Part shown: piece after piece, positions 43,978 to 55,976 of the stretch
Layout of the letters: every line of letters starts with the position of its first letter
How positions within the stretch are numbered: position 1 is the first letter of the stretch
Assembly (NCBI GenBank): GCA_947646735.1
Contig: CANTFK010000248.1
Span: forward strand, 62,001-126,000
Length of the DNA stretch: 64,000 bases
Origin: Peronospora farinosa
Taxonomy: Eukaryota; Oomycota; Peronosporomycetes; Peronosporales; Peronosporaceae
Direction: 5' to 3'
Position numbers and translations under genes: made by a program
Notes under the pieces: generated by a model
The model's database searches: none
Seen by the model: the letters and a program-made list of their open reading frames with translations, nothing else
Told to the model about the DNA's origin: nothing

Positions 43978-46583
43978 TTAGTTTAATTGCGTCTGATAGT
44001 CTCTTCCTGTAGCTGCCCACTCAGCGCGTACCATGTTTCGAAGTGCGCTGCTGAACTGGAACATGAAGGTGAACTGCTTGTCGCGCTCACCACTCAAGGT
44101 ACGGATCTTCCCCTCTAAGTCGGCGATATGAGCACCCAAACGTGCAACGTTCTGCATCTGTACTGGATCCCCACTGGATACAGCCTTGTCAATCCCTTCA
44201 CGCAACTTTTGCGCTTGCCGGTCAGACTCGCGAATCTCGATGGCTAGCGCTGCACAATTTTTGTGCGATACCTTCAGCACCTCCGGGACGTCGCTCCAAA
44301 TGTTGCTGTGCTCGTTTTGTTGCGCGAACAAACGCACCGCGTTGGAAAAGATTAACACACGAGCCAGTGATTTGAACCGCTTCTTTGTTGCTGCGTCTCG
44401 CTGAGCACGAAGGTTGGTGAGCTGCAGCTGTAGCTGCTCTGGGATTGTAATGTTGTTTGACATGTGCACGAATGAGTGGCCTTCTTCCGTTCGCTTCGTG
44501 ATCTCCATATTCAGTTGCATGACCAACGCATTCACATTGTCGTAATCACTCACCCAGATTGCACGTAGCTCGTCATCTTCGCCAGATTTACTAGGATTAA
44601 AGCCTCCTTCTGTTCCTGCTGCAATTCGTTGCGGAACCATTACGTCGGGGAAATGCGTCTGCTGCTGCCCTTGCTGGACATTAGGGGCCCTTATGACAAG
44701 ATGGCGCTTCCCATCGTGGTCCTGTGAAACCGTCTCGAACCTTGACACTGGTACTGCTGTGTGCTCCTGGTAAACGTGATCATTTCGCATAGGTGAAAAC
44801 GCTGCGGATACACCAGGATTTGATAGAACCGAATAGTTCTGGGAAGATAAAACAGCCGGTTCGAAGCGTGGGGCGTGAGGAGAAACGCTAACTGGAGACG
44901 GCACTTGTGTAAAGCAGTTGTGTGTTGACATCAGAGTAGAAATGTTCGGCGAAGCCATGGAGACAACTGCCATCGGTGCAGAAATACTCGATGACGCCAT
45001 GGAGGCATAAACTGGCTGGGCATGTAGCACATATTGAGCATGGCTAACGAATTGATTACCTTCGGGCATCAGTGATCGAGCCTCATCCTGCTGACGCATA
45101 ACCTGCTCTTGTCGCATCCGTTCTTTCATCAATTGCTGCTTCCGTTCCTGAAGCTTTTCCTGCTGCCGTAGCATATCTTGATTGCGTTTTTCTTGCCAAC
45201 GCTGGCTTGCTTGCCGTTGTTGCTCCGCTTGTTGACTCCGTTCTGCTTGCAATCGTTTCTTCTCTTGCTCTTTTTTCAGTCGCTCTTCCTCCTGCTGCTT
45301 TTGAGCCCTAAGACGTTCTAAGTGGTCCAGGCGCTTTTGTTCCATTCTTGACTGTTCCGCTTGCTCCTGGTCGGGCAACCGGTGCTGTTCCCGCTGCTGC
45401 AACACATGATCGGGTCCCCGCTTTTCTTGCTCATCTTGCTCTCGTTTGCCGCTGCTGCAGCACATGATCGGGTCCTCGTTTTTCTTGCTCATCTTGCTCT
45501 CGTTTGCGTTTTCCGTTTGAGAAAGGCGCCGATTAAATCCCGTTTTTGGTGATCGAGCTTGTGGTGCATTAGATTGCGCAGCTCTCACTCGGTTATCGTG
45601 CATTTCTTTTACGCGATCATACAGGGTCATTCCGTCGATTATTGCTGGTGTCTCTGTTGCTGTTGGTGATGCAGTAGCTTGTCCACCAGAATGTGAGAAT
45701 TTGTCGACGCGATTCGATTTTTGAAGCCTGTCGCACGTATCATCTGCGTCTAACAGTTGCCGCTTCCGCGACAGCTCTTCAGTGTTTGGTCTCGAGCTCG
45801 ACAAAGGCGGTTCGACTGGCGCAGAAGCTGACGAAGCTTCAGCAGCAGCATTTACCGCAGCAGGAGAGGATGAACCTTCTGCAGAATGCAGTGGCTGCTT
45901 TAACAAGGTCGTGGTTGTTGCTGTGGACTCTACAACTTTATCAACGGCTGGTGCTTCCAGTTGCCCAGTAGCCTGCGTTGGCTCTTTATCCGCCCCCTTA
46001 TCCGCTTGCGCCTTTTCGTCAAGACGAAGTCGATAGTTCGCCTCAAGCATCGCCATAAAATCCTTGGACCACGCAGCTTCCACAAAATACTTTCCACTCG
46101 CATCGTCAATAGGGAAACATCGATGCGGTTTGGTGCTCCCCAGCATCAGCACATGTGGCTTTGCGTGACATAGCTCACAGAAGTAAGCATCACATGCTTC
46201 GCACCACATGACGGGGTTGTTCTTCTGACTACAGCGTGTACATTTGCCTGCAACAAAAACATCCAGTCAGGCGTAAGCCACTGCTCGATCTTTCAGAACC
46301 ACTAAACTACAGCGTACGTGGCGTCTTGTGCGTATAATTGCAGCTAGCACACGTGTCGTTACTAGGTTCGAGTCTTCCGTGGCACTTGGCGCAGCGATTG
46401 GAGCTGATACCGTACACTAAACACACCAGATTCGTTAGTGATTAGTCCACGCAAGCTAATAGAGCTCTAACGCCACGCACAGTAGAGTTTTCGCTCGCTA
46501 TCGCGTCCACATCTTGCCACCGCGTCCGTTAATATGCCGCTCCAGGTGTCAACAGCGCCTTCATTCGTCTCGATTGCAGCCAT
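43978..46583 (-). CDS. B-box zinc finger and coiled-coil protein of unknown function
   Basis: Three exons (46583-46481, 46416-46318, 46247-43978) give 823 residues. The N-terminus carries paired cysteine clusters: CAKCHGRLEPSNDTCASC, then CTRCSQKNNPVMWCEACDAYFCELCHAKPH, a B-box-like zinc module. Residues about 120-250 are low complexity. A long Gln/Glu/Arg-rich coiled coil follows (about 300-460), then a Ser/Pro-rich stretch. The conserved-looking C-terminal helical domain is DDELRAIWVSDYDNVNALV through NMVRAEWAATGRDYQ. B-box/coiled-coil order recalls TRIM-like scaffolds but there is no RING. A 58-bp tandem duplication (45393-45508) in the coiled coil is read in two frames. It shares a 166-bp divergent promoter with RMC1. 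Confidence 0.75.
45393..45508 (-). repeat. 58-bp tandem duplication within the B-box gene
   Basis: Units 45393-45450 and 45451-45508 are identical but for about four bases. Because 58 is not a multiple of three, the units are translated in different frames (NESKMSKKNEDPIMCCSS, then KREQDEQEKRGPDHVLQQ). The frame stays open through both. Confidence 0.85.
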
Positions 46584-46749
46584 TGACGCAAAAAAAACTC
46601 GACTGATTCCGTGCGTGGCTGATCGGCCGAAAATCCGATCTGATCCGTTTTTGGTGAATTTTCCGCCAATAACTTGATATTCTGCTGAGACTTACATTCG
46701 GACCTAACCCTATTGACTACTGCTACAGACCGTTCAAATTGAACCTGTC

Positions 46750-49529
46750 ATGAGTGATGGTCACTTGTATCTGTGCTGTGGTGGCGTCAGCTACATAGGC
46801 GGCAGCCACCGCGCTTGGCACGATGCTGCGCACCAGAGCGTCCTACTGCTGTTTTCCACTTCTGTCAAGCTTCTGCCTATGGACGCGTCGCTGAACCCCA
46901 CGACGTCCCCATCGGAGAACATGATGACGCTCTATGACTTCTGCGAGCCAGAAGCAAGCGGTGATTATCGGGAAGCCGTACAGCACCGTAATATGACGCC
47001 GATTATGTTGCTTCAACTGTCAGTGGATGGACAGTTCCTTGCGATACAGCGCAGTGACATTGAAGTGCAGGTACTGCATCGAGCTACGCGGGTGTCCAAC
47101 TGGATGCAGTGTCTACCCAAAGCCGGTAACAGGATCGTGCATGGAGGTGTGATCTGGAGCAAACACTTTGCCAAGAGCTCGAGCTCTCAGGACCTATTTC
47201 TGGTCACGAAACTGGGGCTTGAACACCATCGTGTAAGCCTTAAGCGTCGCACTTGTTTTCTGCATAGGGTTGTGGGGCTCTACGTCCATGCATTCTGGTA
47301 TGAAGCTTCACATGGAGTGCTATTTTTGAGCTCTGGTTCAAGAGCAAATGAGATTGTACCGTTCTTGTTGCATGGAGCAAACGTGGAGACACTGCCCAAG
47401 CTGATGTTTTCCACGTCGGTGGGCACACAAGATCTGCACTTAGTTACGTTGTATGGCGATGTGTACGCGGTCTACCACAATCCTTGCACCACGAAGCTGC
47501 TGTTGTACTTGGTAGGACGGACCAAGGTCACTTGCGTGCGCTCGCTGAACCTCATGCTGTCGCCTGGGACAGTGTTCGAGTATTCGGTCGTGGACAACCT
47601 TCTCGTCTGCCACAGCCTGGATTTCAATGTCAGCTTTTTCTTTGATATAAAGTGTAACGGAAGCATTAGCGACCCGTTCTCCGCGCCGTTACCAATCTCG
47701 TCACGGCCACCGGGTCGCCCTCTTCCCGAGAGCAACAAGGCCCCAGCAGAAAGGACCGTCGACATTCGGCAGGAATCTGATGCTGCTGTTCTAAAGATTG
47801 TCAGTGATGAGAATTACCAGGAAGTTTCTGACGACTCGATACTAAACGATCCGATACCGCCTTGTAATTTTCGCCACGCGCTGAGCCTTGACAGCCAAGA
47901 CATGCAAATCAGTTACAATGACGGAACGCCCCTTGCTTCTCTATCATTTGAATTGTCTGCAGCCTCTCAGCTAGCAAGTCAAAGATCAGCACGTCGGCTT
48001 CAGCGCACAACATCAGAAGCAAGTGTGCATAAGACAGAGACCATGGACCTCGAAGCGGTTGTCCCAAGCTTTTCCCGATGGCGATTTCATGCTCCCAATT
48101 TTGTGCAACGATCATGGTCACTTAACGGGCTCGAACAAGTCGAAAGTCGGAAACTGCAGTTGAATTTGGTCGAGATATGTAAAACATGCGAACGCCATCG
48201 TGAGATCCTACCTTTTCTGTTACGTCGAGGGGACTATGACTCTGCAAAGATATTGGTTTTAAAGCTAGTGCGAAAGCATATTGTGGAGCAACAACCATCT
48301 CTATCTTCAATTGTACAATTGCTGACTACTGTTCAAACTATGTATGGTAACGAGCGACATGATGAGGTATTACTGCTGCTGATGGTTCACATTGCAATAA
48401 ATTGATCTAACTTGTCCGTTGTCCCTGTAGAAAGCTGTAGGTGGTAGAGCTTCGAGCGGCTCCTACTTCATGCACTCGAATAATGATACTAACGCGGGTC
48501 AACATACAGACGAGCACTCTACAATGCCTAGATCAACTGCTCGCAATGTCAACGGCTTTATGCTTATCCAACAGGCAGACTTTTACCACCACGTGTGGAA
48601 AAACATACTTGAAGACAAGAATGTACGGCCCTGCGATCATGCTCTATGATCATGGAACTGCTTCAACTCTTACATTCTTTGACCTTTCTTTAGATAGGTG
48701 CAATTTACAATATGAGCGTCTACATTGTCGAGTATATCAAGAATTTACGAGAAAGGAAGGTGCAGGTGGAGAACATTACGTGAGTATTTGCACCTTATTA
48801 CTGAAGAATGTTTGAATGCCGTGTGTATGACTAAGAGATTTTGTCAGATATATTGCTCTCGCGGAATGCTTCATAGCTACAGGACAGCCGAACGAGCTTT
48901 ACCAGTTCTTGCACTACCATGTGCTAGCTGATTCAGCGGAGCTTGCAGAATTGATGGTTCGGAAGGGAAAAATCTATCCAGTCTTGATGCAAGTGGGGTT
49001 GGACATGTATTATCGATTGAAGGAGATTTGCTCACTCTTACACACCCTCTTGGACCTTGGACAGGTAATGGGGGCGTTTATATGTAGACTTTGATGTACC
49101 TGCGGTCCATTGCCTAACTCGCCTAACTTAATTTTACTACGGTTAGACGGAGCGAGCTATCAAGATTGCTTGGAGAAATATGGGCTCAACTTCGTGCAAC
49201 GCATCCGTTCTTCCTGGTGCTGCCTTCTTTGATTCCCTCGTTAGATCTGGTGCGTGCTGGCCATTATGTGCATACATGTTCAATGTCTAATACGCGCGGG
49301 TTTATTGCATGTAGTAACCGGATCGAAGGAGCCATGTTCACCTTTTCAAGTGACACAGATGCTGGTACATTTATTGCTCTTTTTGAGAGTATGGGATCCT
49401 GCATCACTCAAGTGTGATAGCACAACCTCTCTTTCGACTCTCGCCGTTTGTGCTACTGTTCCGTTCCCAGATGAGATGACTGTACTGAATTCACGGCTGA
49501 AACTCAGAAAAGCTTTTGGGTTTAATTGA
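46750..49529 (+). CDS. RMC1-like regulator of the MON1-CCZ1 complex (Mic1 family)
   Basis: Six exons (46750-48366, 48431-48622, 48694-48779, 48848-49064, 49147-49249, 49315-49529) give 809 residues. RMC1 is a subunit of the Mon1-Ccz1 Rab7 exchange factor on late endosomes and autophagosomes. The N-terminal beta-propeller-like half has LLQLSVDGQFLAIQRSD and the characteristic EYSVVDNLLVCHSLDFNVS with FFFDIKCNG. The C-terminal helical Mic1 domain is spread over small exons: IYNMSVYIVEYIKNLRER, NELYQFLHYHVLADSAELAE, LLHTLLDLGQ. Introns are 64-82 nt GT-AG with matching phases. It is divergent to the B-box gene. The family call rests on several conserved blocks in order. Confidence 0.85.
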
Positions 49530-50675
49530 CTAGCAGAAGTAAATATGCGATGATGCGGCTGGTCGCTGGACTATTCGAATGCGTGACGTCTTACCTGAGG
49601 TCAGGGCCGACGGCAGACCTTGATGAAACAAGGGACTTGGATAATATTAACTTCACGTTTTGGTGCTTTCGGGTCAATTATTGAGGCTCACCAAAGGACA
49701 ATGACTCTTTAGTCTCTACCAGCGGGTGCTTGGTTATTTACAGAGTGCTGGCAACATCACTATATGTTGCCATCAAAGTTTGAAAGTCGTGATGCAACGA
49801 ATGCGCCCGCGATTCGCTTTTTGTTCCATCGGTGATGTTGCAGCTAGAAGACTGCCATTCGTGGCGTCCTTAACTTTTGAGGTGACCGATAGCTGTCGTT
49901 TCGTTGCTTTGAACACCGCGCTTGTACACCGTTGGCCCTGCCAGCACCGTATTTTTGATCGCGGCTTGTTGTCAGCGAGAGATCAAACTTGTGCTTAAAA
50001 CATGGTGTTTCGAGGCCAAGGACGTTTTGTGGGTGATGGTCGACACATCCACCAAAGCGATTCTTGCCGTCAATAGCTTGAATGAACATGCGACGAACAT
50101 CTCCGTACGCGGAAGACTGCATGACAGATGAAGAGACCGTTGACTTCATCATTGCCAGTAGCCCCGTCAGTGCGTAGCCCCGTCAGTGCGTAGCCCACGT
50201 CATGTGGCAGCACCACTAAAGGCAGCGCAACCGGCTGACATCCCGTACATCCTGGCGTCGAAAGGCAGGTTCCGTCCAGCAATGACCGCGTAGATACTAG
50301 AGTGAAAAGGTTGACGACGAGGAAGACGAGACTTTACGATCTTCTAGTCCAAGAGTGGAACTCGGTGTGATGCACGACCACATGAAAATGAAGCAATGAG
50401 GAAGAAGGAGCAGTATGTAATCCGATCCTGTGCGGTCATAAGAATGGCTGACGGCAGCTTCAGACCGTGTCCATTACCTTTATTACAAGTGCCTTCACGG
50501 TCGTTGCGCCGATTGAGCACCTTTCTCACTTCAACAATGATACTAAATCGCTAAGGCGGAATTCTCGATGATTGTTCCAATCCGTATATATGACTCCATC
50601 GTGTCACTTCAACTTGCGACTTCAACGTCGACTCTATTGCTATTGCTTTCTGATTACCGCGATGCTGTATACGCG
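49530..50675. other. Intergenic stretch with no supported gene
   Basis: About 1.1 kb between the RMC1 and syntaxin genes, both ending here. Some frames on the minus strand (49844-50152 and 50070-50282) are open, but show no domain. A perfect 16-bp tandem repeat (agccccgtcagtgcgt) occupies 50160-50191. Confidence 0.6.
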
Positions 50676-52049
50676 TCAAAAGACGACGACGAAGAGGAAA
50701 ATGACGAGGACCAGCACTAGGAAGATCTTTAGAATCAAAGACCGGTTACCCTGGACCATGTTAAAGAGCTTTAGCAGCTCACCATGCGCTGCCTCCACAT
50801 TGGTTTGCCTGAGAGGAAGAACATCGAGTCAGCAAGTGCACGCTACAATGGTTCAGTTTTTGCAGCCACGTACGCTATGTCCATGTCGTCATCAATGCGC
50901 GATATAATCTCTCCTTGCTCGGCGACCATGGTCGCCATCCGAGTATACATGCCTGTGATCTACAGCCATGTCCAGCGCAATGAGTTAATCTGCACTATCA
51001 TTCTGCTCACATAAAGAGCAGCGTACCTCTACGATAGTGCTTTCCACCTGGGCCGCATTATTATACCTCGTCTGGGCGTCTTCACGAGGACGATACTGTT
51101 GCTGTTGCATTCCAGCAGCACTTCCCAATGGTGCTGTGCGCTGCTGCATAAAAAGACTCGATCCGAGATTAGCACGGCGACGGAGACCTGGTTCAGGAGC
51201 TGGTGGATTCAATGCTGGAGCGACACCTGCAACCACAACAGCCAAACGCACAGCAGACAATGTAAGATAAGTGCGATGCACTACAATCCTACGCATTATC
51301 ACGCAATACCAGCTCTCGTCAGCTCCGGCGGTGCTTGAAATCCATTTCCAACGGCAGAATGTCGAGACGGTTGACTCTGTACTGGCTGCAAGGAAGCACC
51401 ATTACTCGTAGGCATCACTTGATGTCCATTTACCCCTGTAGCACTTGTCCGTGAAAACAACGGAGCATTGATATGTACCATGGGATTGCCTCCTCCATGC
51501 GAGAACTTGTTGCGTCTCGAGCTGCGCTCCCGAATAGCTGCTGTATGTTGCTGGAGTGCGTGCTGTAGTAGTAATACAACCCCACCAGTCAATCGCAATA
51601 CATCCCTCTACTACAAATAATAATAATAGCAACCACCATCACATACAACCTACATGAAAAACTCTGACGCTCTTGGCACAACGTGACTTGAGCGATTGGC
51701 ACACGACGGAAAAGTGCGCCCGGTGATGCTGCTGGTGGCGACCTCGTTGTGCGTTGACCGTCTGCTGGAACATCTGAATATTGCACTCTATAACGCCCAG
51801 CTCTTTCTTTAGCACGTCCGTCAGCGTCGCGATCTGCGCGCTTGGGTCCTCGCCGATAATGGAGTTCTTGCTTACAAGTTCCTTCAGCTCACGCAGACAC
51901 AGCTCCTGCTGCCGTAACTGATCCGAGATCTGCTGAGCTACACGCGCATCACGAGATAATGGTCGATGAGTCTGTGGCCGTGCGTATTGACCAGTCTCAA
52001 ATAGCACAGTGATGCCCACGAAGTCCCGCGTAATGTCCGTAGCTACCAT
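50676..52049 (-). CDS. SED5: Syntaxin 5 / Sed5 Qa-SNARE
   Basis: Five exons (52049-51654, 51562-51310, 51226-51027, 50959-50874, 50808-50676) give 355 residues. This is the Qa-SNARE of ER-Golgi and intra-Golgi fusion. The start is the Sed5-like N-terminus MVATDITRDF with an Sly1-binding type peptide position. The Habc region covers LRELKELVSKNSIIGEDP through FHHALQQHTAAIRERSSRR. A Gly/Gln/Pro-rich linker follows. The SNARE motif VESTIVEITGMYTRMATMVA continues EQGEIISRIDDDMD, with the zero-layer glutamine in VAEQGE, and is split by two introns. A C-terminal anchor (LILKIFLVLVLVIFLFVVVF) ends the protein. All phases match. It shares a 115-bp divergent promoter with the CCCH gene. Confidence 0.9.
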
Positions 52050-52164
52050 TATTGTGCCATCATGGGATAACGTACCCTAACGGGGTACGATGCTAGCGTA
52101 CCCTATCATCGTACATAATCTAAACATAAAATACTCAGCTCATCGAACTTGAGAATTTGGTGTG
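52050..52164. promoter_or_regulatory. Divergent promoter syntaxin 5 / CCCH protein with palindromic site
   Basis: Only 115 bp separate the two ATGs. CGTACCC at 52071-52077 and GGGTACG at 52083-52089 are perfect inverted arms around TAACG, and CGTACCC recurs at 52097-52103. This looks like a protein-binding site used by both genes. Confidence 0.45.
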
Positions 52165-53947
52165 ATGGAGGAGGCGACGTTGCGTGCCAAGATTCAGGCG
52201 ATGAAGAACCTTTTAAAAGCAAAAGAGCAGATCGGGAATGGAAAGACAACATTTTCATCTACCAGTTACGACTCGACGCGGTCTCATTACGCTTATAATC
52301 AGTCGAAAAACTATACGCACTCGACGCCAGTAAATCGCTCGTGGAATCGCTTTAAATCACCAGCAACAGCCGTGAATCGGAGTCACATGAGCGTTAAAAG
52401 TGCTAATAAAGTGTGGAAAAAAGAGAATACATCGATTACTACGACGGTGTCGGTAGTGTCGCCTCTTAAGGACAAGGAGAAGGAGAAGGCGTTGAAGATG
52501 AAGGCAAAGAATACAACGTGGATGAAACCTGTGAGTGAAGGTTGTTGTAGAGCAGGAAGTGATTGTTCTTTTTACTCAGTAAAAGATTATGCAGGTGAAG
52601 ATGGTGGCAAACCAAAGCAAGAGCATGCAGCTGCTTCGACTGGAAGACGGTGACTACTCGAAAGCTAAGGACGGCTTTAGTCTTGTCCGTGCTGGAGTGA
52701 AAAAGCCTACGGTTACACGACATTCTGATGGAGTTGCAGCTTCTTCTCCTTCCAACAGCAGTAAGCTGAGCTGCTGTTGGTTGGTATGGTGTTGGGTGGA
52801 ATACTGGATTAGCTTATCTTACGGTTGTGACGTGTGCTTTGATTAGATTCTGTGAATATTGGTGGTGTAAAGTATGTGGTTGCAAACGAAGGCAAAGCGC
52901 TGAAACGATGTTCAGCGGAGGGACGCAAGATGACTACCAATTATAGAGCAGGCTCAAAAATGAGTTTAGCAACCAAGACCGAGGCTGCTCGTGCCGCGTG
53001 AGTTACTGATGTCATTGGTCTGGGTGATGATTTGCTTCTTAATGTTGGTCCTATTGTTTGTTTTTCTTAGACTCTTTCGAGCGAAAGCGACGATGCGGCG
53101 TGAACGAATGAAGCACCTTCATGTGGCAAAGAAATCGGTCAAAGCCCGCACGATAAATTGCTCATTTTACGACCGCTTCGGCAAGTATTTTATCGTTTTA
53201 CAATTGGACATCTGCACTACAATCGGGTTGCTTGCTTGTAAATGCTGCTAATTACGTGCTTTTGGTCGATGGGTGGTAGGATTCTGCAAGAACAAGGATG
53301 CGTGCAGATTCATTCACGACAGTCGACGAGTGGCGATGTGTCGAAAGTTCTTGAAGAACGAGTGTAATGATCCCAAGTGTTTGCTGTCACACCAACATGA
53401 CGAGGTGGAGAAACTGTCTAGATTTTGCTTTGCTCGCTCTCACCATCGCTCGCATTGTAGCTTGGATGGGTAGCGGTGCTGGCTTGCGATGCTTTTATAT
53501 AACATGCTGTGATGTGTTGCCCTGTGTTTGAGTGTGCAGAACAAAGTTCCCGACTGTAAAATGTTCCTTCGCGGAGCATGTACACGAGCAGACTGCAAGT
53601 ATCGTCACGTGAAAGTGAGTGCGACGGCCGAGGTTTGCGAACCGTTCACCAAGGGATACTGTCCGAAGGGAGGGGTGTGTCCGCTTCGACACGAGCTGCG
53701 TAAGTTGCCTACGACTACTGCGATAGGACAGGAGAGTAGCAACAAGTCGGCGACTGTTTCAGGTACGTTATCGCCTCTATGCTCGACTTCATCAGAGGTT
53801 ACGAGTGCATCAGCCGCATTCTCTGGGCCAGGAAGTCCAAAGGACGACAAGACGGAGCTGTCAATTCGGCCAAACATCCGTTTCGCCTCGAAACACAGTG
53901 GTGGCTTCCCGTCGCTTTTCGATGGTCTTCGTCGGATACCAAAGTGA
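52165..53947 (+). CDS. ZC3H3-like CCCH zinc finger protein
   Basis: Six exons (52165-52530, 52595-52760, 52847-52997, 53071-53180, 53280-53404, 53540-53947) give 441 residues. ZC3H3 relatives act in mRNA polyadenylation and export. The N-terminal 250 residues are basic and Ser/Thr-rich, with GGVKYVVANEGKALKR near the zinc fingers. Four CCCH fingers follow: CSFYDRFGFC...CRFIH (CX8CX5CX3H), CRKFLKNEC..CLLSH, CKMFLRGAC..CKYRH and CEPFTKGYC..CPLRH. This series and order match ZC3H3. The first finger is only complete if the intron 53181-53279 uses a GC donor (gcaagt). With any GT donor nearby the frame or spacing fails. A Ser-rich tail closes the protein. It starts 115 bp from syntaxin. Confidence 0.85.
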
Positions 53948-54091
53948 GGTGTGCATAGTGTAATTCTTGTTGTTGCATGAGGACAGTGAAGATGGATGGA
54001 TGGATTGATATATATAGATGGACACTTTGCAAACATGAGCGAACAGATATTTTAATTGGACCATTTCCATTCCAATCCAAATCGTGTTTGA

Positions 54092-55868
54092 ATGGAGGAC
54101 CGCATGCATTTCTTAGCGTTCGCCGTACAGACCAAAGGCGCCATTGGTGTGCGTCAATATTTGCAAGGTATGCAGTGTCCATAGTAGCGTTAACAGTGTA
54201 TCACTTTTACTGTCTATAACCGTGTCGTTGTTGTCTGCAGAACACCATCAACAGGTTCCCAGCGTTTTGCAAGAGCTCAGCGCTACTGTTCTCCTTCTAG
54301 AAGAACAAGCTGGTAAATGTAGTCATGAACATGGCAATGATAGAGCAGTTAATAAAGACTTTGGGATCTGCATGGAGCAACTGCCTTTGCGAGCGCAACG
54401 CGAAATTTGGAGCGCATTGGCAAGTGGTGCATCTCCAAACGAAGCAGCCGCCGTGAGTTTAGCACGAGCATTTCTACGAGTGGTTGCACAGCCTCGCCGT
54501 CGTACAAGTGACACAGTTTGTGTGTCTTTGGCGAGGATTGTACTGAGTAGAGGAGCAGACGAAGGGGAGAACGAAAGCGCTCAGGGCAGCACAATCGCAT
54601 TCCGCCGTCGAATGCGGCGCTTAACTTTGCATCGAGTTCAGTTCCCGTCATCCCTAGACGAGGAAGATGATGTTCGGCTTGTTGGACTGCAAGAGATATT
54701 GTCATCCAATGCTGCCATGCATACTCCTTCACGACTGTATAAACGCCACAACGATGAAGTTGGTGACGACCCATGGCCAAGCAAGACTGAGCAAAACATA
54801 CGCGAAAACTCCCCAATGCCAACACTATCTGCTACAAAGCTGCAAGAACGACCATTGCTAACAAAAGAGGTTTCATGTAGCAAGTATATTTCTGACAGAG
54901 CTCTATTGATTCCACCCCTGACACTCGTTTTGTGGCTAGATAGAAGATCGTGCATCGGTACTTTCCAAGCTGCTTGTTCAATTGTCACGCTCCGATGCAG
55001 ACGCCGCAGTTGATGACGTTGCTACGCGCGCGTTTGATATGCTTGCTGAAGTCGTCAACGACGTCCATACTACATATGCAGCCAACGAGCAAAGCTTTGA
55101 GTACCTGTGTAAGCTGTTGCGGATGGATTCCACCAGCGACGAAGCCCTCGCTCACATTACCAGGTACGTATTGACTCAAACGTTGGCACTTTCTGTTACA
55201 TGATAGTGATGCTGCTTGTGTTTGTCTGCTTTCTTAACAGTGCTCTGGTAGATTCCAATTGGAGTTCACGATACGCAGCGATCTTCCTCGAAACGAGTGT
55301 GTTACCAAAGATTCGTACTGCTGATTCCGTGATCTCACGTGTCCTACTGCAGACAGCTCTAAACTTCGGCTCTGCCTATGCTGGGACACTTCTTGACTCA
55401 ATGTTGCTTCCGCTGCTGGTTGGTGACAAAGATATTATGGCAGGCCCAGCTCAAGCTGAAGCAATAACGCGAATTCTGCGCAGTTCCGACACGGTACCAA
55501 CTGACCAACTGAATGACTTTATCCAGAAAGTCGTGACCGCGAAAGAAGGAAACAACTCGACTCCACATTTGTTTTCCAATGAATCGGCACTGCTAGTGCT
55601 CCAGAACATCCTCAACACGAAACCAGTCTTGTCACCATTGACCGTTGAGAAGTTTATTGGAGCATGCGAGGCCGTTTTAGAGCGACCAGAAGGTGTACAA
55701 CAACGTGGCTCTCTCAAATTCGCCACCGTCATTTTTACACTAGTTTCAAAGTATCCGCAACAATGTGCCGGCCATGTGGAAATCCTCGAAGCGATCGCTG
55801 CTCAACTGACATCCATCATGGCTAAAACGACGCTGCGCTTGCTGCAGAAGCTGAAGAACAGCAAGTAA
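54092..55868 (+). CDS. FANCE-like Fanconi anaemia core complex protein
   Basis: Four exons (54092-54167, 54241-54869, 54940-55163, 55241-55868) give 518 residues, all GT-AG with matching phases. FANCE links the Fanconi core ubiquitin ligase to FANCD2 in interstrand crosslink repair. The C-terminal part is made of helical repeats and keeps FANCE-type blocks: ALLVLQNILNTKPVLSPLTV, GSLKFATVIFTLVSKYPQQC, and a final MAKTTLRLLQKLK. The pattern LL..N.KPVLSP followed by SLKF...L.TLV.KY and a closing K..LL..L is what I recognise from FANCE. The N-terminal half (EQLPLRAQREIWSALASG) is more divergent. Length is close to human FANCE (536). Its stop lies 108 bp from the convergent RME-8-like gene. Confidence 0.65.
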
Positions 55869-55976
55869 TTGGTGTACGGATGATCATGGAAATTTCACAT
55901 GAATTGATATCAATGGGCCAACTGCCAACTACTACTATCAAGAAAAAAACACGTATAGACCTTGTGCGGCAACGAC

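Noticed and set aside
46340..46400. tRNA B-box-like sequence GGTTCGAGTCT
   Set aside because: It lies within exon 2 of the B-box gene on the opposite strand, and no A box or cloverleaf is found around it.
50160..50191. CRISPR-like or regulatory direct repeat
   Set aside because: Only two copies of 16 bp in direct contact with no spacers, in a eukaryotic intergenic region. A simple tandem duplication.
49844..50282. Minus-strand gene between RMC1 and syntaxin 5
   Set aside because: Two overlapping open frames without domain, start context or splice sites that would join them.
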